DNA from: Litorivicinus sp965656605 | Lineage (GTDB): Bacteria; Pseudomonadota; Gammaproteobacteria; Pseudomonadales; Litorivicinaceae | Reading direction: 5' to 3' | Length of the DNA stretch: 64,000 bases | Assembly: GCA_965656605.1 (NCBI GenBank) | Contig: CBFHLC010000001.1 | Location: 1 to 64,000, forward strand | Part shown: positions 8,464 through 16,924 of the stretch, piece after piece | How positions within the stretch are numbered: the stretch's first letter is position 1 | How the letters are laid out: each line of letters opens with the position of its first letter | Translations under genes and position numbers: made by a program | Notes under the pieces: generated by a model | What the model saw: only the letters and a program-made list of their open reading frames with translations | Database searches by the model: none | What the model was told of the DNA's origin: nothing

Positions 8464-8936
8464 AGCTAGCACGCACCTTACGATTGGATGTGTCCGATCA
8501 AAACGTTTTCGACAATCCCGCGCCCAGTGGCGAGTGGGCCATCTCGGGCGGTTTTGAATTCTCGAACTGGGGCGAGGCGGATCTGAAGGGCAAGGCCAAG
8601 CAGGCCTTTTCCAACGGCTGGTACAGCGTTGAATCTGGCGGTCGTGCCACCTTTGTGGGCGTGACCAGCATCACCGAGCCCGAGTTGGAGCAGTTGCGCC
8701 AGACACTGGCCCAAACCTTTGTCGAGATTTACGGCGCACCCAGCATCGAGGCAGCCTATCCGGTGGCGGTAGAAGAGATCGATCAGATGCGCAGCATGTG
8801 CGAGGACTTCGAGGACAACACCTTGTTGATGGTCAGCCGCACCCTGACCGAGATGGGGGTCGAGGAGACCTACCGCACCAGCGCCCCGCAGGACGCATCA
8901 CTAGAGGCCTTCGCGGTCCACGGCAGCTACGAGTAA
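8460..8936 (+). CDS. DUF6505-like protein
   Basis: A 158-residue soluble protein beginning MKLARTLRLDVSDQNVF, with a W-rich N-terminal segment (PSGEWAISGGFEFSNW) and an acidic, Glu-rich second half (YPVAVEEIDQMRSMCEDFEDN). This pattern resembles the DUF6505 family that sits beside the biotin/lipoate-ligase-like gene in FDH islands. The match is from memory of the pattern and is moderate. No catalytic motif is seen. Its last 10 bp overlap the convergent 3' end of moeA, leaving no room for a conventional terminator. Confidence 0.65.
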   Translation: MKLARTLRLDVSDQNVFDNPAPSGEWAISGGFEFSNWGEADLKGKAKQAFSNGWYSVESGGRATFVGVTSITEPELEQLRQTLAQTFVEIYGAPSIEAAYPVAVEEIDQMRSMCEDFEDNTLLMVSRTLTEMGVEETYRTSAPQDASLEAFAVHGSYE

Positions 8937-10183
8937 CGCATCCCAAAGCTGGTGTAGGGGATGTAACGCACCAGGGTGCCCGGCTGAATTTGCTGGGCTT
9001 CCTCGTCCAGCTCGACCAGACCATCGGACCAAGCCAGGCCAGTCACGCGGCCAGAGCCCTCTGAGCCAAACACTTCGATTTGATTTTCAACAATCCGCGC
9101 CCGCAGCATTTCGCTGCGTCCGGGCTTTTTGTTTTTGCTGAAATTCGCCGGCATCTGAAAGCTTTGGGGCTCGAACCAGCCCCGCCCGGCCAGCATCGAC
9201 ATGGCCGGCACGCCGAAGCGCAACGTACACACCCAGGCCGCTACCGGATTACCGGGCAGGCCGATCACCGGGGTCTGCTGGAACATCGCCAACGCCAGGG
9301 GGCGCCCGGGCTTGATCGCGATACGCCAGTTACTGATCTCGCCTTCGGATTTGAGCACTTTCGAGACATGGTCCTCGTCGCCGGCCGAGATACCACCGCT
9401 GGTCAGGATCACATCACAGCGCTGCGCCCCTTGGGTTAGGGCCGCGCGCACCGCGTCCGCGCTGTCCATGGCATGACCCAGATCGACTACCTGATAGCCC
9501 AGTCCGGCAATCAGCGCCGACAACATCGGACGGTTGGCGTCATAGATTTGCCAATCGGTCACCGTGGCGCCCACGGGTTTGACCTCGTCCCCGGTCGAGA
9601 GCACGCCGACGCGTAGCTTGCGATAAACCGGCACGGATTCGATTCCCACGCTGGCCAGCACCGAAATATCGGTCGGGGTCAGCAGGCGGCCGGCTTTTAT
9701 AATGATGTCTTGGACCTGAATATCCTCGCCAGCCAGGCGCCGGTTAGCGCCCTGCTTGAGGGTGCCACGGATGTGCAGCTGGCCATCGATAACCTCGACG
9801 TCTTCCTCGAGTACCACGGTATCGGTGCCTGCAGGCATGACCGCCCCAGTCAGTATGCGAATCGCGTGTCCCGCAGGCACGGTGCCAGCGTAGGGCACAC
9901 CGGCGGCACTGCGGCCCTCCACCAAAGGCATCTGTAATGGCACATCGCTGATCGGACCCGCCATGGCATAGCCGTCCACCGCCGAATTCGAGCTGGGGGG
10001 ATGCGCGCGCGGCGCATGTTGGTCCTGCGCCAACACATAGCCGCAGGCCTGGGCCAACGGCAGCGATGCGTCTTGCTCGACGACGGGGTGCAGGCGCTGA
10101 CGCAGGCGGTCCAGCGCCTCGTTAACTGGCGTCCAATTCACGCCCGGTGGCAGGGCAAAACAGTCGTTGCGAAGGGGTTTCAT
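8927..10183 (-). CDS. moeA: Molybdopterin molybdenumtransferase MoeA
   Basis: A 418-residue protein that inserts molybdate into adenylylated molybdopterin. Typical blocks: an N-terminal helix with DRLRQRLHPV, the SNSAVDGYAM motif, AIRILTGAVMPAGTDTVV, the MoCF-binding core VGVLSTGDEV...YDANRPML...TSGGISAGDEDHV, KPGRPLA, and GLPGNPVA. A C-terminal domain (SEMLRARI, residues about 350-418) follows. Length and domain order are normal. It is last in fdhD-mobA-mobB-moeA; its ATG overlaps the mobB stop by 4 bp. Convergent with the DUF6505-like gene. Confidence 0.96.
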   Translation of the reverse strand: MKPLRNDCFALPPGVNWTPVNEALDRLRQRLHPVVEQDASLPLAQACGYVLAQDQHAPRAHPPSSNSAVDGYAMAGPISDVPLQMPLVEGRSAAGVPYAGTVPAGHAIRILTGAVMPAGTDTVVLEEDVEVIDGQLHIRGTLKQGANRRLAGEDIQVQDIIIKAGRLLTPTDISVLASVGIESVPVYRKLRVGVLSTGDEVKPVGATVTDWQIYDANRPMLSALIAGLGYQVVDLGHAMDSADAVRAALTQGAQRCDVILTSGGISAGDEDHVSKVLKSEGEISNWRIAIKPGRPLALAMFQQTPVIGLPGNPVAAWVCTLRFGVPAMSMLAGRGWFEPQSFQMPANFSKNKKPGRSEMLRARIVENQIEVFGSEGSGRVTGLAWSDGLVELDEEAQQIQPGTLVRYIPYTSFGMRYS

Positions 10184-10668
10184 GGGCAGTCCTGCAGGAT
10201 GAAGTCGGTAATGGCGCTGATGTCATTGATATCGAAGCGGGGACCGGCAAATTCAACGGCATGGTCACTTGCGATGGCAACGATGCTGTCGTCCTCATGG
10301 CATCGCGGCGGGTGCGGGCACTCGGCGCGATGCACTTCAATTTTTCGATGGGCCTCGCGCTTGTAGCCCTCGACCACCACCCAATCGCAAGGGGATAGAC
10401 GGGCAATCAGCTGATCCAGGGTTGGCTCATCAGCACCCCGAAGCTCCTGCATGATCGCGATGCGCGAGCCACCGGCCAGAATCACCTCGCCGGCACCAGC
10501 CTCGCGGTGGCGGTAGCTGTCGGTGTTGGGCTGATCCACATCGACCGCGTGATGGGCATGTTTGATCGAGCTGACTCGATAGCCGCGGCGGGTCAACTCG
10601 CTGATAAGGCGCGTAGATAAGGTGGTTTTGCCGCAGTTTTTCCAACCGGTGATGCCGATAATGTTCAT
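10180..10668 (-). CDS. mobB: Molybdopterin-guanine dinucleotide biosynthesis adaptor MobB
   Basis: A 162-residue GTP-binding protein. The P-loop GWKNCGKTT is at residues 8-16, followed by VSSIKHAHHAVDVDQ, DSYRHREAGAGEVIL and VVEGYKREAHRKIEVHR, all typical of MobB. It is thought to support MobA in forming the MGD cofactor needed by the formate dehydrogenase. Its start overlaps the mobA stop by 4 bp and its stop overlaps the moeA start by 4 bp, so the three genes are translated as a coupled set. Confidence 0.95.
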   Translation of the reverse strand: MNIIGITGWKNCGKTTLSTRLISELTRRGYRVSSIKHAHHAVDVDQPNTDSYRHREAGAGEVILAGGSRIAIMQELRGADEPTLDQLIARLSPCDWVVVEGYKREAHRKIEVHRAECPHPPRCHEDDSIVAIASDHAVEFAGPRFDINDISAITDFILQDCP

Positions 10669-11252
10669 GGCAGTCGCAACTGGGCCAGTGCCAGATCCTC
10701 GGGGGTGTTGATGTTGAAAAAGTCATCAGCGTCGAACAGCGCCAGTGCCTCGCCATTATCCCGGGTGAACTGGCGAATTTTGCGCACGCCATCCTGCAAC
10801 GCCTGACGCAGGGGCTCGCGCAGGCTGATGTGATAGCGGCCAAAGGTCGGCTGGGGCAGACGGCCGCGCTCGGGATCCGGCGTCGCCGCCAGACACACCC
10901 TGGAATCGTGGCTGGCAAAGCGCTGAACCAAATCGGTCGGAAAAAACGGCGTATCCGCGGCCACGCTGATGGCCCATTCATGACCATGCTGGTGGGCATA
11001 ATCCAGACCCGCCAAGACGCCGGCCAAGGGGCCTGCGAAATCGGGGATAGAGTCGGCACGCACCGGGGCATCAATATCCTGATATCGGGTCAAATCGCCG
11101 TTGGCATTGAGTATCCACTCGTCCACTTGAGGGGCGATCCGAGCGATCACGTGATCCAACAGGCTGTGCTGACCCAGCAACAGACGGCACTTGTCACCCC
11201 CGCCCATTCGAGTCGCCTGACCGCCAGCCAAAATCACCGCAAGACTAGTCAT
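10665..11252 (-). CDS. mobA: Molybdenum cofactor guanylyltransferase MobA
   Basis: A 195-residue nucleotidyltransferase that attaches GMP to molybdopterin. Its N-terminal LAGGQATRMGGGDK is the GTP/metal-binding signature; PVRADSIPDFAGPLAGVLAGL and VAADTPFFP follow, with NINTPEDLA at the C-terminus. A longer in-frame start exists at 11309, but 11252 is preferred. It has AAGGAG 6-7 nt upstream and places the LAGG motif right after the start, as in other MobA proteins. That ATG overlaps the fdhD stop by 8 bp. Confidence 0.95.
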   Translation of the reverse strand: MTSLAVILAGGQATRMGGGDKCRLLLGQHSLLDHVIARIAPQVDEWILNANGDLTRYQDIDAPVRADSIPDFAGPLAGVLAGLDYAHQHGHEWAISVAADTPFFPTDLVQRFASHDSRVCLAATPDPERGRLPQPTFGRYHISLREPLRQALQDGVRKIRQFTRDNGEALALFDADDFFNINTPEDLALAQLRLP

Positions 11253-12102
11253 CACGGGCTCCTTTTCGGCGGTTCTTATCGTCCTGAACTCGGGATAGGT
11301 CCTGATCAAAGACCAGACGATGCTGACCGGCCAAGCAGGTGAATTTTTTGCCCCGCATGCGTCCGATCACGGTCAAACCAACGTCCCGGGCGATATCCAC
11401 ACCCCAGGCGGTAAAGCCCGAGCGGCTGATTAGCGTCGGAATACCCATCAGAGCGGTTTTGATGACCATCTCAGAGGTCAAGCGGCCTGTGGTGTACAGC
11501 ACCTTGTCACTGGCCGACATTCCATGCTGATGCATGAAGCCTGCGATTTTGTCGACGGCGTTGTGGCGCCCGACGTCCTCCATATAGGCCAACACCTGAT
11601 TGCCCTGACACAGGGCGGTGCCGTGGATGGCGCCGGTTTCCATGTACAGACTGGGGGTGTGGTTAATTTGGTAGGACAGATCGTAAAAGGTGCTGGTGTG
11701 AACCGGGGTATCGGGCAGCTCCAAGCCTTCTAAGCCGGCCATCATGTCGCCGAACACCGTGCCGACGGCACAGCCTGATGTGCGGGTTTTCTTCTCTAGC
11801 TTATCCTCGACATTGGTGGTGTGGGCGGTACGCACCACCACGACTTCGAGCTCTTCGTCGTAGTCGATTCCGGTGATCTGATCCTGCGCAGTTAGCATGC
11901 CTTGGTTCAGCAAGAACCCCAGGCCCAGATACTCGGGGTAATCGCCAATGGTCATGGCGGTAACGATTTCCTGAGAATTCAGATAGATAGTCAGCGGACG
12001 CTCTTCAATCACGCCGATGTCGCGCTGGGCGCCGGTTTCATCCACGCCCGTCACAATGCGCGACAGGCGAGGATCGTTGGGATTGGGAAGTAGTGGCTGC
12101 AT
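11245..12102 (-). CDS. fdhD: Formate dehydrogenase accessory sulfurtransferase FdhD
   Basis: A 285-residue protein that carries sulfur from the cysteine desulfurase to the bis-MGD cofactor of formate dehydrogenase. Family blocks present are EERPLTIYLN, MTIGDYPEYLGLGFLLNQG, ALCQGNQVLAYMEDVGRHNAVDKIAG, LYTTGRLTSEMVIKTALMGIPTLISRS, and the C-terminal MRGKKFTCL. E. coli FdhD uses a CxxC pair in the flexible loop. Here the loop reads TRTSGCAVG, so only the first Cys (residue 111) is kept. First gene of the cofactor operon. Confidence 0.95.
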   Translation of the reverse strand: MQPLLPNPNDPRLSRIVTGVDETGAQRDIGVIEERPLTIYLNSQEIVTAMTIGDYPEYLGLGFLLNQGMLTAQDQITGIDYDEELEVVVVRTAHTTNVEDKLEKKTRTSGCAVGTVFGDMMAGLEGLELPDTPVHTSTFYDLSYQINHTPSLYMETGAIHGTALCQGNQVLAYMEDVGRHNAVDKIAGFMHQHGMSASDKVLYTTGRLTSEMVIKTALMGIPTLISRSGFTAWGVDIARDVGLTVIGRMRGKKFTCLAGQHRLVFDQDLSRVQDDKNRRKGARDD

Positions 12103-12139
12103 GGGGTCGCCTTATCGTTTCAAGGCAGTGTAACCCAGC

Positions 12140-13429
12140 TTATTCGGCCTCGGCGACGGCTTCTTTGGGTGTATCGACCGCGACGGCCGGCAGGGTTTGA
12201 CTGCTAGGCCAATCGCGCACCACCTCGTTCAATCCCTGCAGGGCTTTTAGCTCCATGTCTGGGCGATTCTGAGCACGATAAACCTGCGCCAACGCCTCGT
12301 AAGTTTCGGCACTGGGCTGGTCGGCTAAGCTGGCCTCCAGGGCCTGCTCGGCCGCATCCAGATCCCCTTGGGCCATGGCGATGCGGCCACGGGCACGCTC
12401 CAGCGGTGCGGCATCACGAAAGCTTTTAGCCAGCTTGGTTAGGAAATTCATGCGGCGGTTCAGATCGATCTCCGGCAGAGTGCTGTACAGATCAAACAGC
12501 TCGTCCTCGGGATGTTTCTTTAGACTCTTTTCCAACTCGGCCAGGGCCAAAAAGGGCGCGCCAGATTGAACCAGTCCATTGAACAGTACGCTTTGCAGCG
12601 CGGGTTCATGACGCAGGCGTTTGGGGATGCTGTCCCAGGTGTTTTTGATGGCCAGGGGCATCTCGCCGTCATTGGATTCTGCATCGTCGGCGGCTTGCGC
12701 CAATGCACGTCGATGGGCTTCGACTTCCAGCGCATCGGATTGTTCTTGCGGCATGGCGTCAAGCTTGCGGGCCAGCGGCAACAACTCGATCAGCTCGTCG
12801 GTGCGGCCCAGTTGCTCGCACACTTGGCAGCTCATGGTGATCAGCTCGCGATCCTTGGGCTTGATGTTGCGCAGGGCCGATAGGGTATCGGCGCAGGCTT
12901 CGTATTCGCCTTTATCAAACTGCATGCGGGCCTCGGCCAGACCGATTGCCAGCTCGCTGCCGGGCACTTCTTCAAGCGCCTTGACCAGCAACGCGTCACG
13001 CTGATCGTCATAGCCCAAGGCGTTGGCGGCCTCGGCTGCGGACAGATAATTCACAAAGGCGATATCCGAGCGCGGAGCTGCGCTGGTTAAGTGCTTCAGC
13101 GCTGCCTCGTAACGGCCCATGCGCAATTCCATAAAGCCCTTTTGAGTGGCGCCCCGGGCGCTGCGTCCACGAATCCGTCCCCAGACCCGGCCCAATCCAA
13201 CCGGCGAATCCAGCACCCGGCCTAACAGACGGAAGCTGAAGTAGCCCACGGTGCATAACACCAGGGCCAGCACCAGACCGACCCACAGGCTCATCTCAAT
13301 GGTGGTGGTGCCGTAGGACAACAGGATGTAGCCCGGATCGTTTTTGATTAACTGGCCGACCAGCGTGCCGCCGGCTAAGGCCAGTCCGATCAGGACCAAA
13401 AACAGGATGACTTTGACGAGTGCGCGCAT
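12140..13429 (-). CDS. hemY: HemY-type inner-membrane TPR protein
   Basis: A 429-residue protein with two N-terminal hydrophobic helices (about residues 4-23 and 45-68) followed by a cytoplasm/periplasm-facing TPR-rich region (FMELRMGRYEAALKHL, AEARMQFDKGEYEACADTL, RIAMAQGDLDAAEQALEA). This is the layout of the HemY protein encoded downstream of hemX in gammaproteobacteria. It is not the protoporphyrinogen oxidase of the same name in Gram-positives, and its role in haem synthesis is not established. It follows hemX by 2 bp and is the last gene of the hem operon. Confidence 0.9.
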   Translation of the reverse strand: MRALVKVILFLVLIGLALAGGTLVGQLIKNDPGYILLSYGTTTIEMSLWVGLVLALVLCTVGYFSFRLLGRVLDSPVGLGRVWGRIRGRSARGATQKGFMELRMGRYEAALKHLTSAAPRSDIAFVNYLSAAEAANALGYDDQRDALLVKALEEVPGSELAIGLAEARMQFDKGEYEACADTLSALRNIKPKDRELITMSCQVCEQLGRTDELIELLPLARKLDAMPQEQSDALEVEAHRRALAQAADDAESNDGEMPLAIKNTWDSIPKRLRHEPALQSVLFNGLVQSGAPFLALAELEKSLKKHPEDELFDLYSTLPEIDLNRRMNFLTKLAKSFRDAAPLERARGRIAMAQGDLDAAEQALEASLADQPSAETYEALAQVYRAQNRPDMELKALQGLNEVVRDWPSSQTLPAVAVDTPKEAVAEAE

Positions 13430-13431
13430 GA

Positions 13432-14607
13432 CTACTGCCCTCCCAAGGCCGCATCACGGGCACTTTGAACTTCCTTTAGGGCCGCAAGCGACCCGCCCAC
13501 GGCGGGGATTTCAGGAGCGATGTCGGCTTGAGCCAGCTGGCCCAAGGTGTCGATCAGGCTTTGCGTGACGCTATCAGCCTCGAAGTGGCGCTGCGTCCAT
13601 TGCTGGGCACGCTCAAGGCTGGCCTGCCAAGCCACCGCGTCACCCCCCAAAATCGCCAACTGGGCCTGCTCGATCATCAATCGCAGGTTCTGACGGGCGT
13701 AGACTTCCTCAGCTGGGGACATCAGCGGCTGGATCGCGTCATCCCGTTTGCGAATGGTCACGAAGCTGGACAGGGTTTTCATCATGCCATCGACCCTGTC
13801 GGCCTCGCCCTGGGGGGCGCTGGCCATCTCGGTCTGGCCGATGCTTAGCTTATCGACCTGATCAGCACCGGCGGCCAGGGCCAGGTACATGCCGTTACGA
13901 TCCACGCTGGGGATCGCTTTCAGCGCAGCGATCTCGCCGGCCAAGGCACGACGGACTGGGAACAGTGCCGCATCATCCGCGGCGGCTAATGACTGATCGG
14001 CTGACTGCATCAATGACAGCCCGGTGGCGACGTCGCGGCCCGCTTGGATACGCTGAATGGCGATACGTAGCAGGTATTCGACCTCGGCTAGCAGGTATTC
14101 CTGGGCGCGGTTGCCCTCGATCAGCTCGATTCGGGTGCGGGTGTCGGCCAGATCATCGACAAAGGTTTGCAGCTGATCCGAGACCGCATCCGAGGTTTCG
14201 GTGACTTGCTGGGCGGTTTGCAGTACCTGGGCCTGGGCGGCGTCGACACGGGCCAGATCGGTTTGCAGTTGGGTCAGGGGCGCGGTCACAGACTGCAATG
14301 ACTGGACCTGAGCATTCAACGCCGCCAGCTGGGTGGCCAGCTCGCCTTGGCTGGACTGGGCCTGATTAACCTGTTGGCCCGCTACCCAACCACCAGCGCC
14401 GACGCCGGCCAGTGCAAGGATCGAGACGGCCAGGGCGGCCAGTGCTAGTGAACGGCCGGTTTTAGGCTTGGTCTCGGGTTGCTCCTCGATGACGGGTTCC
14501 TCGACGACGTCTTCTTCAACAACAACCTCCTCGTCCACCGCCTCGGATTCCTCGACGATCTGCTCGAGTTTTTCGTCTTCGATGTCGTTGTTCTTGTCGT
14601 CGCTCAT
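13432..14607 (-). CDS. hemX: HemX-type membrane-anchored protein
   Basis: A 391-residue protein: an acidic low-complexity N-terminus (many Glu/Asp, residues 1-48), one transmembrane helix (about 53-75), then a long helical region with coiled-coil character (LAALNAQVQSLQSVTAPLTQ). It ends in a HemX core containing LLRIAIQRIQAGRDVATGL. HemX is often annotated as a uroporphyrinogen methyltransferase, but it lacks that catalytic domain. A longer open frame begins at 14745; the start at 14607 is preferred because AAGGAAG precedes it and it overlaps the hemD stop as ATGA. Confidence 0.9.
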   Translation of the reverse strand: MSDDKNNDIEDEKLEQIVEESEAVDEEVVVEEDVVEEPVIEEQPETKPKTGRSLALAALAVSILALAGVGAGGWVAGQQVNQAQSSQGELATQLAALNAQVQSLQSVTAPLTQLQTDLARVDAAQAQVLQTAQQVTETSDAVSDQLQTFVDDLADTRTRIELIEGNRAQEYLLAEVEYLLRIAIQRIQAGRDVATGLSLMQSADQSLAAADDAALFPVRRALAGEIAALKAIPSVDRNGMYLALAAGADQVDKLSIGQTEMASAPQGEADRVDGMMKTLSSFVTIRKRDDAIQPLMSPAEEVYARQNLRLMIEQAQLAILGGDAVAWQASLERAQQWTQRHFEADSVTQSLIDTLGQLAQADIAPEIPAVGGSLAALKEVQSARDAALGGQ

Positions 14608-15281
14608 ACCGCTTCCTTTTGTAATACGTCTAACAGCGCAGCGTCCTGCGCCGAGCCCAGCACGCGCTGAACCGTTAATCCAAGGCCCCGGGCGTGCGTT
14701 GCCACCCGCTCGCTGGGCACCCAAATCGGCACCCCTAAATTCCAACCGGCCACGACGTCGGCAATATCCGCCGAGGTCACCCAGATGTGGGTTAATACAC
14801 CACCATCTAAATTTGGGGGCAATGGGACTTGAGCGCGTCGATACAGCGACAACCGGGTTAGATCACACCCTGCCAGCCCCTGCTCAATCGCCTCGCGCCC
14901 GCCCTCGCCGGCCGCCAGCAATACGTTTTTGGCATCGCCACACAGTGCCAGCACCCCTTCGCTATCGGCCTGGTCTGGCACCTGGGGGGCAAATCCGAAA
15001 CCACTCAAAATCTGCGCGGTTCCCGGCCCCACCGCAATACACCTCTGGTCGATAGGCAACTGCGGCCAGTACATATCGATCTCGTCAATTAAGCGACGGG
15101 CGGCGGGTTTAGATACCACAATCAGGGTGTCGAAGTGATCCAGCTCCATGATCACTCGATGATCAATCGCAAGCGGCTGGATTTGGATGGCGGGGGCAGC
15201 GGTGGCAGCAAAACCGGCCTGCGTCATGCGCTGTAGCAGCACATCACAGTCGGGTTGGGGGCGGGTCAGCAGCCAATGCAT
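14604..15281 (-). CDS. hemD: Uroporphyrinogen-III synthase
   Basis: A 225-residue enzyme that cyclises hydroxymethylbilane to uroporphyrinogen III. Sequence is poorly conserved in this family. Support comes from WLLTRPQPDCDVLLQRM at the N-terminus, DTLIVVSKPAARRLID, IAVGPGTAQIL and VWVTSADIADVV, and from its position between hemC and hemX. The stop overlaps the hemX start by 4 bp and the start lies 2 bp after the hemC stop. Confidence 0.92.
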   Translation of the reverse strand: MHWLLTRPQPDCDVLLQRMTQAGFAATAAPAIQIQPLAIDHRVIMELDHFDTLIVVSKPAARRLIDEIDMYWPQLPIDQRCIAVGPGTAQILSGFGFAPQVPDQADSEGVLALCGDAKNVLLAAGEGGREAIEQGLAGCDLTRLSLYRRAQVPLPPNLDGGVLTHIWVTSADIADVVAGWNLGVPIWVPSERVATHARGLGLTVQRVLGSAQDAALLDVLQKEAV

Positions 15282-15283
15282 GC

Positions 15284-16195
15284 TTAGACTTGCGCCAACA
15301 ACTCGCCTGCGCCGTCTTCGAGCAACTGCTCGGCCAGCGCCAATCCCATCTCGGCCGCGGTGTCCGGCGCGCCTTGGGTCTCGACTTCAAGGATGCGCGA
15401 TCCATCCACCGCGCCGACGCGGGCACGCACGCGCAGCTCGCCGTCGATATGTTCGGCATGCACTGCCAGGGGCACCTGACAGCCGCCATCCAGACGGGTC
15501 GAGACGCCGCGCTCGGCAGCGATACGCTGGGCCGTCGGCTGATCCAATAAACACTGAATACGCTCGATCGTGGCCGGATCATCCAGGCGGGTTTCTAACC
15601 CCAACACCCCTTGGCCGACCGCGGGCAGGCAGTCGTCAATCGGCATGGCTTGGGTAATCCGATGAGCCAGGCCCATGCGCTCTAATCCGGCCACCGCCAG
15701 AATCAGGGCATCGTATTGGCCCTCGTCCAGTTTGCGCAGGCGGGTTTGCAGATTGCCGCGCACCACTTTGAACTCCAAATCCGGGCGTAGGTGACGCAGC
15801 TGGCTGACACGACGCAGGCTGGCAGAGCCCACCACCGCGCCGGCGGGCAGATCTAAGAAGCTAGCGTGATCGTTAGACACGAAGGCATCGCGGGGATCTT
15901 CGCCGGCCATGACGCCGACCAGGCCCAGCCCTTCGGGGAAATGCACCGGCACGTCTTTGAGCGAATGCACGGCCAGATGGGCGCGGCCATCGAGCAAGGC
16001 TTTTTCTAGCTCTTTAACGAACAGGCCTTTGCCGCCAGAGGTATACAGGGGGCCTTCCAGTTTCTGGTCGCCCTCGGTGGTCATCGGCAGCAGGCTGACG
16101 GTGATATCCGGATGGGCCGCCTGCAGGCGCGCCTGCACGTGTTCGGCCTGCCATAGGGCCAGGGGGGATTCGCGGGTGGCAATAATCAGATCCAT
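15284..16195 (-). CDS. hemC: Hydroxymethylbilane synthase (porphobilinogen deaminase)
   Basis: A 303-residue enzyme that joins four porphobilinogens. Blocks seen: IIATRESPLALWQAEHVQA, TTEGDQ, GGKGLFVKELEKALLDG, AVHSLKDVP, GSASLRRVSQL, RGNLQTRLRKLDEG, and the cofactor-binding Cys near residue 239 (LDGGCQVPLAV). An in-frame extension to 16402 is antisense overlap with no family similarity. The ATG at 16195 has AAGGAC upstream and starts at the usual position. It follows the algR-like gene by 35 bp, as algR precedes hemC in Pseudomonas. Confidence 0.96.
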   Translation of the reverse strand: MDLIIATRESPLALWQAEHVQARLQAAHPDITVSLLPMTTEGDQKLEGPLYTSGGKGLFVKELEKALLDGRAHLAVHSLKDVPVHFPEGLGLVGVMAGEDPRDAFVSNDHASFLDLPAGAVVGSASLRRVSQLRHLRPDLEFKVVRGNLQTRLRKLDEGQYDALILAVAGLERMGLAHRITQAMPIDDCLPAVGQGVLGLETRLDDPATIERIQCLLDQPTAQRIAAERGVSTRLDGGCQVPLAVHAEHIDGELRVRARVGAVDGSRILEVETQGAPDTAAEMGLALAEQLLEDGAGELLAQV

Positions 16196-16230
16196 TGGGG
16201 CGTCCTTGTGCTGTGCCCACAGGATACGTG

Positions 16231-16908
16231 TTAGCGACGCATCAGACCATGCTGGCAGGACAAAACCGCCGCGCGCACCGCACTGCGCTGCCGCCGGCTG
16301 ACCGGCAGACGGGTCAGGTAGCCGTCTAGCTTGACGCCCTGCTCGCCCAGATCGGTGACCCAATGGGGCGCGATAAGCAGGTGGCGATGGATCCGTAGCC
16401 ACTGGGGAAAGAGCTGGTGTAATTGGGCCAGGATGCCTGGGTAGATAAATTGCAGCTGATCACCGTACAAATAGACTTGGCGCTCGCGATGCTCGGCCCA
16501 GCGCACCTGCGCAGGATCAATCAGCAACCAACGCGAGTCTTGCCGCACCCACAATCGTTGGGGTGGTTGCGTGTGCCGATCCAGCCGCTGCAATTGGAGT
16601 TGAACCGCCGCATCCCGAATGGGCGTCAGGATAAACCCATCAATGCCCTGTTGAGCGTGCTCGAGGGCTTGATCGGACGAGCCCAGGGCAATGCGCTGCA
16701 GCTGATAGGGCAGGCGGTCAAAAAACGTTGGCGGGGCATTGGCGAACAGCACCTCGATACGATGATCGGATAAATAAGCCAGGCACTCATCTGGGTCACT
16801 AAACAGGCCGGCGCACTGGCCCCAACCGGCGATGGCCCGCTCGAGTCGAGTCCGCGCGGATTCCTCTGCCTCCAGCACCGCCCATCTTGTATACTTCGCC
16901 ACCTTCAT
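16231..16908 (-). CDS. AlgR-like LytTR regulator with a degenerate receiver domain
   Basis: A 225-residue protein. The C-terminal half (about 115-220: WLLIDPAQVRWAEHRERQVYLY, FPQWLRIHRHLLIAP, LPVSRRQRSAVRAAV) is a LytTR DNA-binding domain like AlgR. The N-terminal half aligns with a receiver domain by layout (AVLEAEESARTRLERAI, VLFANAP, GFILTPI). However, the acidic pair is AE, the phosphoacceptor position reads Asn/Ala, and the conserved Lys of the KP motif is Thr. It therefore cannot be phosphorylated normally. The position between argH and hemC is that of algR, but no algZ/fimS kinase gene is present. The start at 16908 lacks a clear ribosome site. Further in-frame extension to 17259 is antisense to argH and was rejected. 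Confidence 0.85.
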   Translation of the reverse strand: MKVAKYTRWAVLEAEESARTRLERAIAGWGQCAGLFSDPDECLAYLSDHRIEVLFANAPPTFFDRLPYQLQRIALGSSDQALEHAQQGIDGFILTPIRDAAVQLQLQRLDRHTQPPQRLWVRQDSRWLLIDPAQVRWAEHRERQVYLYGDQLQFIYPGILAQLHQLFPQWLRIHRHLLIAPHWVTDLGEQGVKLDGYLTRLPVSRRQRSAVRAAVLSCQHGLMRR

Positions 16909-16924
16909 ACAGGGAGCATAGTGA

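Noticed and set aside
16196..16402. N-terminal extension of hemC
   Set aside because: It overlaps the AlgR-like gene, and the ATG at 16195 has a good ribosome site and the normal family start.
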